NCBI GenBank assembly: GCA_965153455.1
Contig: OZ234501.1
Location: 5,332,001-5,396,000 of the forward strand
Direction: 5' to 3'
Length of the DNA: 64,000 nt
Source of the DNA: Sphagnum compactum
Lineage: Eukaryota > Bryophyta > Sphagnopsida > Sphagnales
The translations under genes and the position numbers were made by a program. Positions 47,860 through 60,251 of this stretch are shown here, one piece after another. Numbering within the stretch: position 1 is the first letter of the stretch; each line of letters starts with the position of its first letter. Below the pieces are notes generated by a model. It did no database searches, had not been told where the DNA came from, and worked only from the letters and a program-made list of their open reading frames with translations.

Positions 47860-50330
47860 TAATTCATATTATATATTATTATTAATTTATCAAAATATAA
47901 TTTGTATATGATCATCATATGATCCATATGTGGTTGTTGGTAGCAAGGTTAAACCTTGGTCTCCAAAGAAACATTGCATTGTCTTTGCCATCCAGCCAGC
48001 ACTTTGTTTTGTGATAAAAGGTGTAAAGACAAAAGTAAGAATGTGGGTCTAGTTCATTAGAAATTTCACTAGCCATTTGATCAAAATCACCACTTATTCA
48101 TTGGACTAAAAATCTAGTTAATTCATCATGTCTCTAACTATCAATGATAGGTTGGTATGGACAAATGAATTCATTAACATTTCATCAAATTAAATAAGAA
48201 ATTAACATGTGTTAACGTGATTAACTTATATTTATAATATTTTGTCATTTTCATCATCATTTCATTTTTTTAAAACATGCATATTTCATACAGTCAACAT
48301 ATAGTTGTTGGTATCAACCTCTACAAGGAGACAATCCATTGTCTTTGCCAACCAACTACCATTTAACATTAAAACACAAGTTGTCAAAAATTGAAATTAT
48401 TTCAATCATGCCAAATTATTTTATAAACCAAACTTTGAAATGTATCTTTTATTCAGATGAAACAAATGAGAATTCATTTTTGAACTTTTAAAAAAAATCT
48501 ATATGTGCATAGTAAAAACAACATAGCAAATTTCAAATCATTTGAAGGGAAATTACATTTGAATGTCATTGTTTAATAACAACTCAAAACACATTTCTTC
48601 ACAAACAAAATGATTTAATGACATGATTTGTAAGTAGATTTTTTTATGATGAACTTTGACAAATTTCATGTTGCTTGTGATAAATAATTTATGAGTAACA
48701 TAAATATAATATAAATGTTTTAATTTCCCAAATATCAACAATTTATTTTAATTACAAATAAATTTTGCATTAATTTTTTGAATATTACATTACAAAGTTG
48801 AAACTATAATATGTCCTAGAAATAATTTAATTTAATTAATTTAATAAAAAATTATTTACTATTTACTATTTAAATAAAATTACCAATTTCTGAAATATAA
48901 TATAAATAATCGGTTAAATCAATTTATTAACATATAATAACGTGACATTCAAAACCTTTCAACATTACATAATGTATTAAGTATATAAACATTTTAATAA
49001 ATAAAACTTTGTTGAATTAAATATATATTTATAATTTTTATATTAAAACTAATTATTTGATTTTGCAATTGGATTTTCAACTTGTTTTGTTTCTTAAAAT
49101 GTCCTAACATTTTTCAAATGAAGATCCAAAATAAAACATAACATTTAGTTCAAATTATATGTAAAAACTCTTACTTAATTGAATGAAGTTGGTTGAAACA
49201 ATCATGTAATATGTCATATTGTAATTATTTGATACACTAAAAGCTCATAATAAGTCATAAATAATTTTGTGCATTAAAAATGAAATATATTAAATAATGA
49301 ATAATTATAAACTTTTATCCAAGATTGAAATAATAGTTTTAATAATATACAAAAAATAACCTTAATGAAATACTTTGATTATAAATGAACATGACAACTA
49401 TGCAATGATTCAAGTTTCACTCAAGATGAAATTAAATAAGAATATGGTGATTTAATTCACTTTTCAAAACCTTGAATGAATTGGGTTAGTGAAATAGACA
49501 CACTTTTTGTAGTACTAAAATTTTGATATATCACAATTACACAAGATTTTTTTACAAATCAAACTTTAATTTATATTGTTGAACTTTTTCAAAGGTCTAC
49601 ACATATACAATAACAAAACATACAAAATTTCAAACCATTTAAAGATTAAAAAAAAATTGATTTTTTTTGTTTAATAAAAATTCAAAAAATAATTTTTCAT
49701 GGGTAAATATGATTTGACAAGTTGCAACATTTTTTATTATGCAAAAGAGTTTGTGGAAAACATAAATATTTTTTCTTAATTAATAATAAAATTGACATTT
49801 ATATTTCAAATTACATTATGAACGCATTAATATATTATGTCAACAAGCAATACCATATTATATTTTAGTTATAATATTTTGTAATATATTGGTTATACAT
49901 GTTAAATATTAAACATAATATATGAACAATGTATATCATACATACTTAAAGACATGTACATTATAATTAACATACCTACATTTAATAATTTTGTACATAA
50001 TCATAATGCAATATATAAACTAATCACAACAATAAGCTTTTATTTAAAGTTAAAATAATTATTGAATTATTGTTTTTGACCTTAATGAATTACCTTAATG
50101 AATTGCTTACCCTAATGGATTGATTTTACTAAATGTGGACATGGATGACGCAATTTCACCCAAGGTGGAATGTCGCAAAAACATGGTGGCTTAATTCACT
50201 TTTAGGTAAAATGGCGAAATGAAATGATAACCTATGATGATTTAATTCATTTTGAAGGCCCCATAGAGAATTGGGTGGTTAAATTAAACCCATTTTTGTA
50301 ATAGTGCACACACCATACCTACAACTCATG
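47860..50330. repeat. Diverged AT-rich repeat block, ~1.1-kb period suspected
   Basis: Segments recur in order: 'tttataaaccaaactttgaa' near 48421 resembles 'tttacaaatcaaactttaat' near 49551, and 'caaatttcaaatcatttgaa' near 48531 resembles 'caaaatttcaaaccatttaa' near 49625. A module with 'ttaattcacttt' and 'gaattgggt' occurs near 49380-49510 and again near 50137-50300. There is no coding capacity. It is probably a non-autonomous element with internal tandem structure. Confidence 0.4.
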
Positions 50331-50803
50331 TTCAGCAAATCTTGTTGAATAAATAATATTTTAAGAAAATCCTTGACCCAATTTGAATCAATAAAAAAAT
50401 TTGTGTGGTATTTCACTCAAATATAGAATCCTACAATGACCTACAAATCGTATTAAAAAAAAGGGGGAAATTTTTTTAATTTTGCGAAAAAGGTAAGGAT
50501 TTCATTTGGGGTTCATCAATTTTGCACTAGGTGATTATTGTCCATCATCGCCTTTCACAATTTCCAACTATGCCTAGGAGCTTCACACCACCCCTCATCA
50601 TGGTTGGATCTTCTCCTCTGTCCCAACTATCGACTATGATTCACAAGCACTTTGCCTTCCCAATTCGTCTTGTAGTTTTTCTTCTTCTTCCATGTTTTCC
50701 TAGTCGCAAGGTTTTCACATTAGGGGTACGAGCCATCACAAAGGCTCACCTTCATTTTGTTGGCTACTAACACATTTACATTGATACCAAGTTTACAATT
50801 TGA
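50331..50803. other. No gene recognised
   Basis: An ORF at 50531-50770 (79 codons) lacks a known motif. Confidence 0.35.
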
Positions 50804-50823
50804 GGAGGGGGGGGGGGGGGGGG
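50804..50823 (+). repeat. Long G homopolymer
   Basis: The stretch is almost pure G, with a run of about 18 G ending at 50823. It could fold as a G-quadruplex, and its length may be uncertain because such runs are hard to sequence. Confidence 0.8.
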
Positions 50824-53800
50824 GTTCAAGCCCTCCAGATATGGGCTAATCTTCAAGTTTATGGGTTTGTTGATCCTTTACAAGCATTGGATTGGATTCT
50901 TTTGGAGCTTTATCAAAGAGTTTCCTACTATGTTGAAACACCTTTTGTACAAAACAAGAGTGACATCCTTCAATCCTTTAAGCTTCTTGCAATTTTGTTT
51001 TATTGCAAGTGCACATGTATATAAGGTGTAAAGATGTTGTTTTAGTGAATAGTGGGAAGATGGAAAGGTTTTTGTATTGGTTGCTCCATGATTAGCACCA
51101 TGATTTTACATACGAAATTTTTAAAGTAAGTATTTCAATCTATAGTAAGTTAGGGTCATGGTCTTTCAACAAGGTTACCTTGTGTGAATGTGCAATTCCT
51201 TGTAGTTGTTGTTACATGGGTTGTTGAAGCTTTTACAAAATCTTTGTGACAACAATGTTGAATTGTGGGTTTAGGGTTAGCAACTTTAGGTGTTTATAGA
51301 ATGATGGTACCTAATGTGTATTGTTGTTGTGGTTGTGTATTCATGTCCAAGGTTTAAGGTTATCAACTTTAGTTAATATTTTTTTTTCAGTTTATGTTAG
51401 GATTTAGGAACATATTTCAGGCATTGGTAATAATAACAAATCAGTCCATCTTTGTTTACAAATTCTATAAGCCAAATTTCCAATAGTTAGCATTTTCCTC
51501 AACAATGGTAAGTTCAAATTGTTTACAATTCCAAGTTTTCGAGTGTTGGTAAGTTTAAGCTTTATGTTTCATGCAACATGAAAATAACTTTGATACATAT
51601 TGTGACTAACTTGTGTTTTAACCTTGATGTGAACATGAGGAAGGTTTTTTTTTTTAATGCATTTGCTATTGATGCCATTAGACATTCCATTTCAAGTTCT
51701 TCAACCATCATCAAATATAGTTGTATGTAGTTACAACTTCCAATCCAACACATTAAGTTTTGTTGTTGTTGTTTTGATGTCAAATGTTTGGTGCCATTGT
51801 TTTGGATTGTTATTCTGTAGTTTTTTACAATTCTACATTTTTTGCAAATGCAAGATAACTCCAACTTAGAATGCCATCAAATCCTTTTTAAGTTTCCAAA
51901 CTTCTAATTTGAAAACCAAAAACCATGGTAGATTCCTCAATATAAAGTTGGATTTTAAAGCATAACATTAAATACATGTTTGTTTTTATATTGTAATGAT
52001 GTTGAACAAGATTGTAACCATCATCACCAATTTTTTTGCTCTATCCACATGGTAAAGTACATGGCATGCAAGAAGGACAAACAAAATCCCCATCCACAAA
52101 ACTCATAACTTTGATCCAAGTGTTGTTCTTTAGAAGTTTGTTTTATTGTAGTTATCAAGTTGGTATTTAGGACCATGGATTTACAACTATAGATTTAAGA
52201 ATTTTTTTCTTGTTCACCTTCAATATCTATGACCCAAATAAAACATAGTGTTGCATTTGTTATAAGGATTTGACTTTTGTGCCAAAAATTAAAACCTATT
52301 ATTATACACAGTTTGGTTGTTGGCTTCATGATGTCCCTGTTTTGTGAAACCACTCAAGAAAATTACATCACTAATGTTTTAAGGTCATGTAGTTACAAGG
52401 TTTAACAAAAAAGGGCACATTGTAAAGAGGCAAACTAATAGCTAAAATAATACAACAAGTGTTAAAATCCAACAAACCATCAACCTTCAAACCATAAGAA
52501 TTAAGGGTGTCGGCAAAGTAAAGTAGACCAAAAAGTAGTCCGCCCAAAGTCTAATTAAAAAATGGAATAGTTTTTTATATGGACACAAAAAAATAGATTC
52601 AAAATATTTTGAAGTAGAAATTTAAAACCATAGGGCCCTACATTTACTTTATGGGAAATTGGATACAAAGTTTGAACAACTTTAGTATCATAAAAATAGG
52701 TTGAAAGTACGTTTGAAACTAACTGGATCAAAATGGTGTTCAAACTTACTTCATATTGAAAATTTGATGTATTATGATTCATAATTTGATAATACATAAG
52801 TATTTTTTAGGGTTCCACTAAGTTGAATTTTTTTTTAAATCAATATTTCATCTACATGTAGCCCATTTTGTAAGATTGGACATTTTGTGCAAATAGAAAT
52901 ATTTTTAAAATTTTTACTTAACTATACTTTCAAGATGGGGTTTTTCAACATTTTAAACATAAAATGAAAAATTATCATCATGTTAACTATTGCACCAAAA
53001 GAAATTTTTACTTTCAATATGTTAATTTTTTTTCAAGGCTACATGTATTTTTTTTTGACAAGGAGCAATGAGCCACCTACTTTACCTTGCTTACACCCTT
53101 AACTATTGGTCTACATTATGTCCTCCAACTTTGTAAACTTTTATGAGTTGTTTTCTAGAATGTCCCCACATGTAATAAAAACTAGTAGAGTTTGAAGTTT
53201 ATATCTTTTTTAGATAGTGATTTATTGAGTTTGCCAGGAGTGAATGTCTTCAAGTGGATTGGTAGTACTATTAGTCTACAATGTGGTTAATTTGTGGACA
53301 TTTACAACTATTCTCACCAATAACCATAATTAACAACATTCAATTAGTTTGCAACAATGGTGTCCATGGCAAATGAAAGACTTGAGTATTTGTTACTTGA
53401 AACATTAGCCTATAAAAGAAAAGAAAAGAAAAACATAATCTAAATTCATGGTTGACTTTCAAAGTGACAAAAAGAACCATGAGGTTAATACTATAACCAA
53501 AGATCATAATAACCAATGTTGGGATGGCATATAAGATTACACATGGGATATAATCTGATATGATTATTTAGTTTAAAATACCAAAACTTTATGGTCCAAG
53601 GACATATAATTCATCTACAAGGCAAGAAACTTGGTGACTCAAAACACTCCCTAGATCATTTAAGGTCTAGTGTATTTCAAACTAAAGATAGATGTAACTC
53701 ATTGCATCTCCAGCTTTATAGTGCGTAATGTTGCTTACAATTCAACAAAATATTAAATTACATTACCAATGTCTTCATTTTAGTAATCCATTTCCCCCAA

Positions 53801-55570
53801 TCAACTACCACATCATACACAATAAAGGTATGGAGTATATTAGTTGAATTATTTTCACATATCTACAAGTTTACAAACACTATAATGCTTTTACAAATTA
53901 AAACTTCCTATTTTAAGTTAAATTGTTGTTGAAGATCATGAATGCACATGGTTTTTTTTTATAAAGATTTTCTTGTGCCACTAACCAAAAAACATTTACT
54001 GTATAACCAACCACTTCCATCAAGTTGTCTTCAAAGGCTCCAAATTTCAAGTTGATGAATTGCCAGAACTTACTTGACTTATAAGGCTGATGTATGGAAT
54101 TTTGTATTGAAATCAAGTGCCTCACAAAAACTAAAGGCTTGGATGTTATATGGACTTGATATTCAAGTTGAAACAAGCTTTTCATAACAACTTTAGCTTT
54201 GCATGCACCATGTGGTCATCTACATTTTAACAAAATTTCCAATCATTGTTGCAAATCTAACAAAATTTTCTACTCGTCTTCATTTCACCTTTCAGTAGTT
54301 ACAAAATTCGATGTTGAATCATAATTTCATGATTTGAAAGGCATCAAGATCCAATGTAGTCTTCTAGCTATAGAGCCAGAAATTCTGGCCACAAAAGATT
54401 ACATTGGCTTTTACAAATTAAAGAACATTACATTGGACAACTAGTTCTATAACCAATTATGTAATAAATGGTTGTCAAGTGCTAATTTGCTTACTTCGAA
54501 GGAAGATCCGACTTGCCTCATAAAACCTTGACAGCCATCTAGTTACCACTCAAAATGGGTTTGCTTGCAATAGATCACAAAATTCCAAAATGTCATCATG
54601 AATGACATTTTTTATTTCTATTTTATACAAACAAAATTGTGAACTACACTTGCATCAACTTGTAGAACCAAAATATTAGCAATTATACCAAGTAAGCCCA
54701 CAACTTGAATAACATCCAAGGTAAAGAAAAGGAAAGAAAAACAACATTATAATGGAGATTGATAATATGGAGAAATTTGTAGAATGTAATTACCTTTGGG
54801 ATGAGGATTCTACTTTGCTTTCACTCGAGGCTTTACCATTACAAATCTAATGGTTGGGGCTATAAAAACCTTCTGAGCAATAAGGATTTTTGGCTTTTTA
54901 GCCTTCTTTGTTGGAGATTATGTAGTCTCCTCATCATGACTCATAGACCTAGAATTTTTGGCCTTTGCTAAGTCCGCATGTAACAGTCACATTTTCTGCC
55001 TCAAGATTACTAGAAATGATTGTGTTGTGCCATTTGATGGCATTGGTGCATCCTCAACATGCATGTCCAAAAGTTTTTTGATTCCACCTTTCTTACGCAG
55101 CCAAGATGGAGATGCAACTAGTTCAAATTCCTAGGTGTGAGAAATTTTTGCACACCTTCAACATACAGATATGCACTCACAAAACCCGCTTGGAAGTGAA
55201 ACTACTATGTAGTTGTAGTCTAACAAGTATGGTGGTTCAAGGTAATGCAATGAATCTCACTAAGAATCTAATGCGTTGTGTCCACTTGGAGATACAAAGA
55301 CATTGTGGGAGAATTGTAACTCACCATGATGGAATATGAAGGGCATTATGTTGATGTTCATTCAATGTCACGCTTGATGGTTGAACCCTTTTTGTTCCAT
55401 TCGTCATAACATCAACATACAACCTCCTACTCTAACATGCATTGGATTTTTGAAAAGGCTAATCTAAAAGGAGCCATGTTACAAAATCTTGTAAATTTTT
55501 ATTTTATTTTCTATCAAGAGTTAAGCCTTGGGACTAACATCACTTTGCTTAGATTGAGGAAAAAACAGAC
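50824..55570. other. Long AT-rich stretch, no gene recognised
   Basis: I read both strands and found no recognisable protein motif, RNA gene, LTR or terminal repeat. Short ORFs (51562-51864 minus, 53913-54185 minus, 55106-55339 plus) have no known domains. Confidence 0.35.
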
Positions 55571-55962
55571 AAATTCAACCCCCTCTACTTCCAGCAAGTG
55601 TAGCTCCTTCACAACAAACCCGATGATGCTGAAATTTGGAAAGGACCTTCTACACCTCTTAAACAAGAACTGTTTTAAGTTTCACACAAATCCAACAATG
55701 GATTTGGAAGGAAAAACTATTTATAATAAAACTCCAGAAGCTTTATCATGGAAATCCTTCCATGAACTCCACTACAAACACCCTCTACTTCCAGCAAGTG
55801 TAGCTCCCTCACAGCAAACTCGATGATGTTGAAATTTGGAGAGAACCTTCTACACCTTCTAAACAAAAATTGTTTTAAGTTTCACACGAATCCAACGGTG
55901 GATTTAGAGGAGCAACTATTTGAAATAAACTCCAGAGGCTTTGTCATGGAAATCCTTCCATG
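55571..55962 (+). repeat. 200-bp tandem duplication
   Basis: 'ccctctacttccagcaagtg' at 55581 recurs at 55781, and 'ggaaatccttccatg' at 55750 recurs at 55948. The copies match for almost their whole length with scattered substitutions. The long plus-strand ORF at 55437-55826 spans the duplication and is not otherwise recognisable. Confidence 0.8.
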
Positions 55963-56820
55963 CTTATTTCTTGCACACATCCTTTTCATGAACAACACCC
56001 TTCCACACATAAGAACTAATCTTTTCCTCACACATTCATTCTTTTCCCTTCTCCTTTTCTCACACCCAAGATACTCCTCTCTCCTTGGTAAGCCTCCTTA
56101 ACCTTCCTTGAGCTTGTTTCCCTTGACCCCTTCAAGCTTCCAAATCCTTCCCTCCAATCAATGGCCTCCTCATCCTTCAAGAGCCAATGAGAATTGAGGA
56201 TGATTTGCCCTCCAATTGATTTTAGGATGAGAATTCTTGGGCCCAATGAGACACAAAAAATATTCCATCCTCCAATAAAATAGGATGACAATCCTCATGA
56301 CTAATGGGATTGGAGGACTCATCCTTCCCATTATCTTGGATATCTTGATGAGGTTCTTGAGCTTGATCCTTATCCTTTCCGTCCGTTGACCCTCACATCC
56401 TACTTTTTCATCCTAATTATTTCAAGTAATTAACTACTAGGACAATTTATCGGTAGTAACAAGTAAACATCATTGAGTCCTTACTTAACTAAATCAATTC
56501 AATGGTTGAAGTAACATCCCCGCGTACCATTTACTATTTTGATATCCCCTACTTATTTTTTCTTCCATGCATTAATTAACTATGTAGTACATAGTAAATT
56601 GGAATTAAAATTTGCATCACAAAAACCCCCACATACTCCTAGATCCACCGTCGAAATTAGGGTTCGATGAATCCATTAGATTTAGGATGTTCGAGTTTTC
56701 ATGAGGTTCCGTCGTCACTCCCACACCTTACGCCTACCCTAATTTGTTAAATAAAAAGGCCTCGACCCCTTCTGAACGCAAGTACCACATTTTTTTGCTA
56801 CCCTTTGTTTTTGTTGATGC
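55963..56820. other. Possible promoter or leader of the ORF to the right
   Basis: No exon is recognised. Near 56515 'aacatccccgcgtacc' resembles the start of some plant gypsy LTRs, but no partner LTR was found. At 56808-56821 a pyrimidine-rich tract ends in GCAG/G, a plausible 3' splice site. Confidence 0.3.
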
Positions 56821-57297
56821 AGGTGATAATTTAGTCATGGCGGATGATGTCGCTACGCCTTCGAATCCTCCAGTTGCACGGAAGAGCTTGAAGAAGCACC
56901 GCTTGACGGAACACCGCTTGACGAAGTAGCACTCGAGGTGAATGTCTCTCAACGGTCGCGCGAAGAAGAACCATTCAGAAGAGTGGTGCGCACTCGAGTT
57001 GATCGTTCGGCATGGGATCGTCGATTGTCTCCTAACCCACATGCCTTATCAATTTATTTAAAATTCGTTCCTACTCGAGGAACCGCGCCCGAAAGGTTTG
57101 AAGAGTGTCAATGTGAAGACGACGATGTTCGTCTTCATTATCGAACTTGGGTTCCCGGTGATGGCCATTATCGTTGGCTACGAGGCCCAATTAACCCCCT
57201 TTCCATGGAGCATCAAGCCGAATACCTAGCTCGCACCATTCGTCGCATTTTGGAGTTTTTTGCAATTGTGATCTATTCCCTTAAAGTTGTTTACTAA
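56821..57297 (+). CDS. Unidentified CpG-rich ORF with frame switch
   Basis: After a possible splice acceptor at 56820, an ATG at 56837 opens a frame of 30 codons that stops at 56927-56929. A second frame, overlapping it and free of stops from 56848 to 57297, encodes about 150 residues rich in Arg and Glu, with segments such as FRRVVRTRVDRSAWDRRLSP and WVPGDGHYRWLRGPINP. CpG is markedly more frequent here than in neighbouring DNA, suggesting recent or selected coding sequence. A 13-base duplication ('accgcttgacg' twice, near 56898-56922) lies in the overlap and may have caused the frame change. I recognise no domain. It could be an eroded gag-like or captured-gene fragment. Confidence 0.4.
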
Positions 57298-58189
57298 GTT
57301 GTAATTCACCTGAGGCCACTCAGGTGGAAATGTTAATACTTAAGTTTGATTTTGATTCTATCTAAACGTTTGATAGAATTGAAGACTAAATAAGATGTAT
57401 TCGGACTGCATCCTAGAAATCTTTCCAGTACATCATTCGTTCCTGAAGAGAAATTTAAAGGCTTTGCACATGAAGATTTAAAGGAATCTTACCTTGTTGA
57501 AGGGGTGTTTGGAGATCTTTTATCACACCTTTAAAAACCAGCTTGATTCTTGAAAGTCTCGACCAACCTTCGTGAAGTATTTCATCATAACCTTTTTGCA
57601 AACATCTAAAAAATGCACTAAAATGGGTGGTTGCACACCACGAATGGTATGCATGCCCACATGCCATGACTTTGCAATCCTAGGTTGGTTCAAAGCTTTG
57701 CATACCGAAGGAACAAACAAAAATCATGAAACTCTTGAAGCATGAATTCAAATCAGAATCAACATAAAAATCTACATGGAAAGGTTTGAGGTTTTATTCC
57801 CACTATTAGAATTCCAGGTTTTTCAAACTATGCAAGTTGACTAGATGGTCATGTTTGACCACACCACATGTACATTTTGACTAAAGGTCAAGGCCTTGAA
57901 AGACATGGGTATTTTTTAACCATTCAACTTGATTATGATGATTGATTTGACCATATGTCAAATAAACCATATAGTCAACTTAACCGAAAAAGACCCCCCT
58001 AGTTAAAAAGACAGTTGTCTTGATCAATAGGGCTAATAATAAAAGGGCCATATAAGTACCATTGGCCAAAAAACTTTTGTTGTAATAATAAAATCCACCT
58101 ATACTTCCATACAATAGGTAGGTATCATAGGTCTTTTAGTTGTGAATGTTCATGATTTAGTATTCTTTGGCCATTTGCTATCATTTAAA
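57298..58189. other. No gene recognised
   Basis: Contains small hairpins directly after the ORF ('cacctga'/'tcaggtg' near 57309-57328; 'attctatc'/'gatagaat' near 57354-57379) and AT-rich sequence. Confidence 0.35.
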
Positions 58190-59290
58190 GAAATTATTTT
58201 AGTTGCTACAAGAAGGGGAAAATGAAAATAATTTAACTACTCACCAAGGAAATCCACGAAGGCTAAATGTACTAATAATTGAAGTATTTCATTGAAAATA
58301 TTGTGCAATAACTTATGGAAAATAAAGTACTTTAATTTAAGGAAAGTAAATGCGTTTACTTTACAAAAAAAAGACATTACTATAATTTACGGAAATTATT
58401 TTCCTCTCAACTATAGAAATTAACCAATTATAAAATTATGGAATAAAACCTTTATAAATTATAATAATTAAGTTGCTAAAAATTGGAGAAACTGAGTAAC
58501 TCAAATTTGTAATAGTTGAATTACTGAAAACAACAGTATTAACTTCTTCAATACTCCTAATAATTAGATTACTAAAAGTTACAATCATTAAATCACTACA
58601 AACTAAAAATAACTAAAATGGTGGGAAATATGATCATTAAATTCCTGATATTAATATTAATTAGATTACTGAAAAATAAAATAATTCAATGAGGTTTATG
58701 GTAACTAAACTACTGGAATTGACAATCATTAAATTACTAACATTTAAAATAATTAGACTATCAGAAATTAACATAGTTAAATTAGTAAAACTTAAATTAC
58801 TGAAATTTATTGTAATTAAATTACTGAAAATAAAAATATTTAAACTACTGTAAATTACTGAGATTTACTGTAATTAAATTACTGCAAATTACAGTAATTG
58901 AGTTTATAGTAACTAAATCATTAAAAGTAAAAATAATGAAATTATTGAAATTTACTATAATTGAACGACTATAGTTGATAGTAATTAGAATACTCAAAAT
59001 TATAGTAATGTAATTAGCATGAATTACTGAAATATTGAGTAATGAAATTACTGAAAACTATAGTAAAAAAATTTCTGAAATTTAGAGTCTTTAAATTGCT
59101 GATATTTTACAGTATTTTAATTACTCAAATTTGTAGTAATTACACTATTGCAAATTATAGTAAGAAAATTACTACCAATCACATAATTAATTACTGAAAA
59201 GAACAAGAAATAAATTACTAAAATTTATAATAACTACTATGAATTTGAGTAATTAAATGACACGAAATTAGATTATTGGAAAATATTTTC
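58190..59290 (+). repeat. Degenerate AT-rich tandem array (aattactgaaatt type)
   Basis: Many imperfect units of about 25-35 bases of the type 'taattaaattactgaaattt' are present. With the CTAC/GTAG array at 59700-59920 it forms the same module order as 10.9-13.3 kb. Confidence 0.6.
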
Positions 59291-60150
59291 CTATGTCAAA
59301 AGCAATGGGGAGCAAGATAGAAATATGTATAAGTTTTTGTTCAAGGGATGAGAAGTTCTACCTGAATTATTATTTATTTATATTGATTATTATTTTAATA
59401 TAATTAAAGCTTAAGTGAAAAATTATTAGTTACATGATCAGTTCATTAGATAATTAAACATTTAGTTAATTAGTTGTATCATTTAGAACTTTTTAAATGC
59501 CCAAAAAAATGGGGGAAACTTCATTTGTAGTTGTATTCTAATGTGTAAGTAAGATGCAACTTGAAAAGTTAACCCATATTATTTGCACTTCATTCTCACT
59601 TTGAAAGTTACATAAAAGAGGGTTGTGGCCTTTCACTATCACAATAAAAGAACAACTTTCACTTGGGATGAGCTTATCAAAAGCTTGACCCACAATAAAA
59701 ATAAAAATATTTATCACTTTATCTAAGTAGGGTTTAGGGTTTATGACCTAAGTCACCTAGGTGGGTAACTAACTCCTATTTACTTAGGTTGGTAGGTTGA
59801 ACTAGGTGGGTACCTACATAAGTAAGTAAATAGACCTATTTAACCTATATGTAAGTATGTAGATCGTAGGAAGGTAGATAGGTAGGTATAGACATAGGTA
59901 GGTAGATACATGTGGTAGGACACATGGCAAATGTTATAACCATATGTCACATGGCAAACCCTATGGCCATATGCCATGTGGTAAACCAAAATTTGACCAA
60001 TAATGTTTGTATCAAATGATGACACATGAGACGTTAAAATAACGTTACAACATGTCACATTTGACCATGGATAAAAAAAGGCTATTGGTCAAAAACTTGG
60101 TCAAAAGCACCAATGGTAAAAAAAACCATCCTAGTCGTATTGGACTTGTT
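59291..60150. mobile_element. Second copy of the AT-array/CTAC-array element, right part
   Basis: The segment with 'aacttgaaaagttaacccat' and 'acttgggatgagcttatcaa' parallels 12930-13075 ('cacatgggatgagcgaatca'). It is followed by the CTAC array and then by repeated 'acacatggcaa' motifs as at 13510. The order is shared and the sequences are diverged. Confidence 0.45.
59700..59920. repeat. CTAC/GTAG-type degenerate tetranucleotide array
   Basis: Alternating strand-sense copies of 'ctaggtgggta', 'ggtaggtagata' and similar occur, related to 13095-13335. Confidence 0.6.
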
Positions 60151-60214
60151 GAAATCAACTTGTCCTAGAAAACTAAAGGGTTTTTTTTACCGTTGTCAAT
60201 TTGGGGTACTTTTT

Positions 60215-60251
60215 GGTTTGAAAACCGGTTTGAAAACCGGTTTGAAAAACC
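60215..60251. repeat. Three tandem 12-mers ggtttgaaaacc
   Basis: Three head-to-tail copies (60215, 60227, 60239; the last with one extra A) of a nearly self-complementary 12-mer. Confidence 0.8.

Noticed and set aside
50822-50834. GGTTCAAGCCC, a second B-box-like sequence
   Set aside because: It follows a G homopolymer and has no A-box or acceptor stem.
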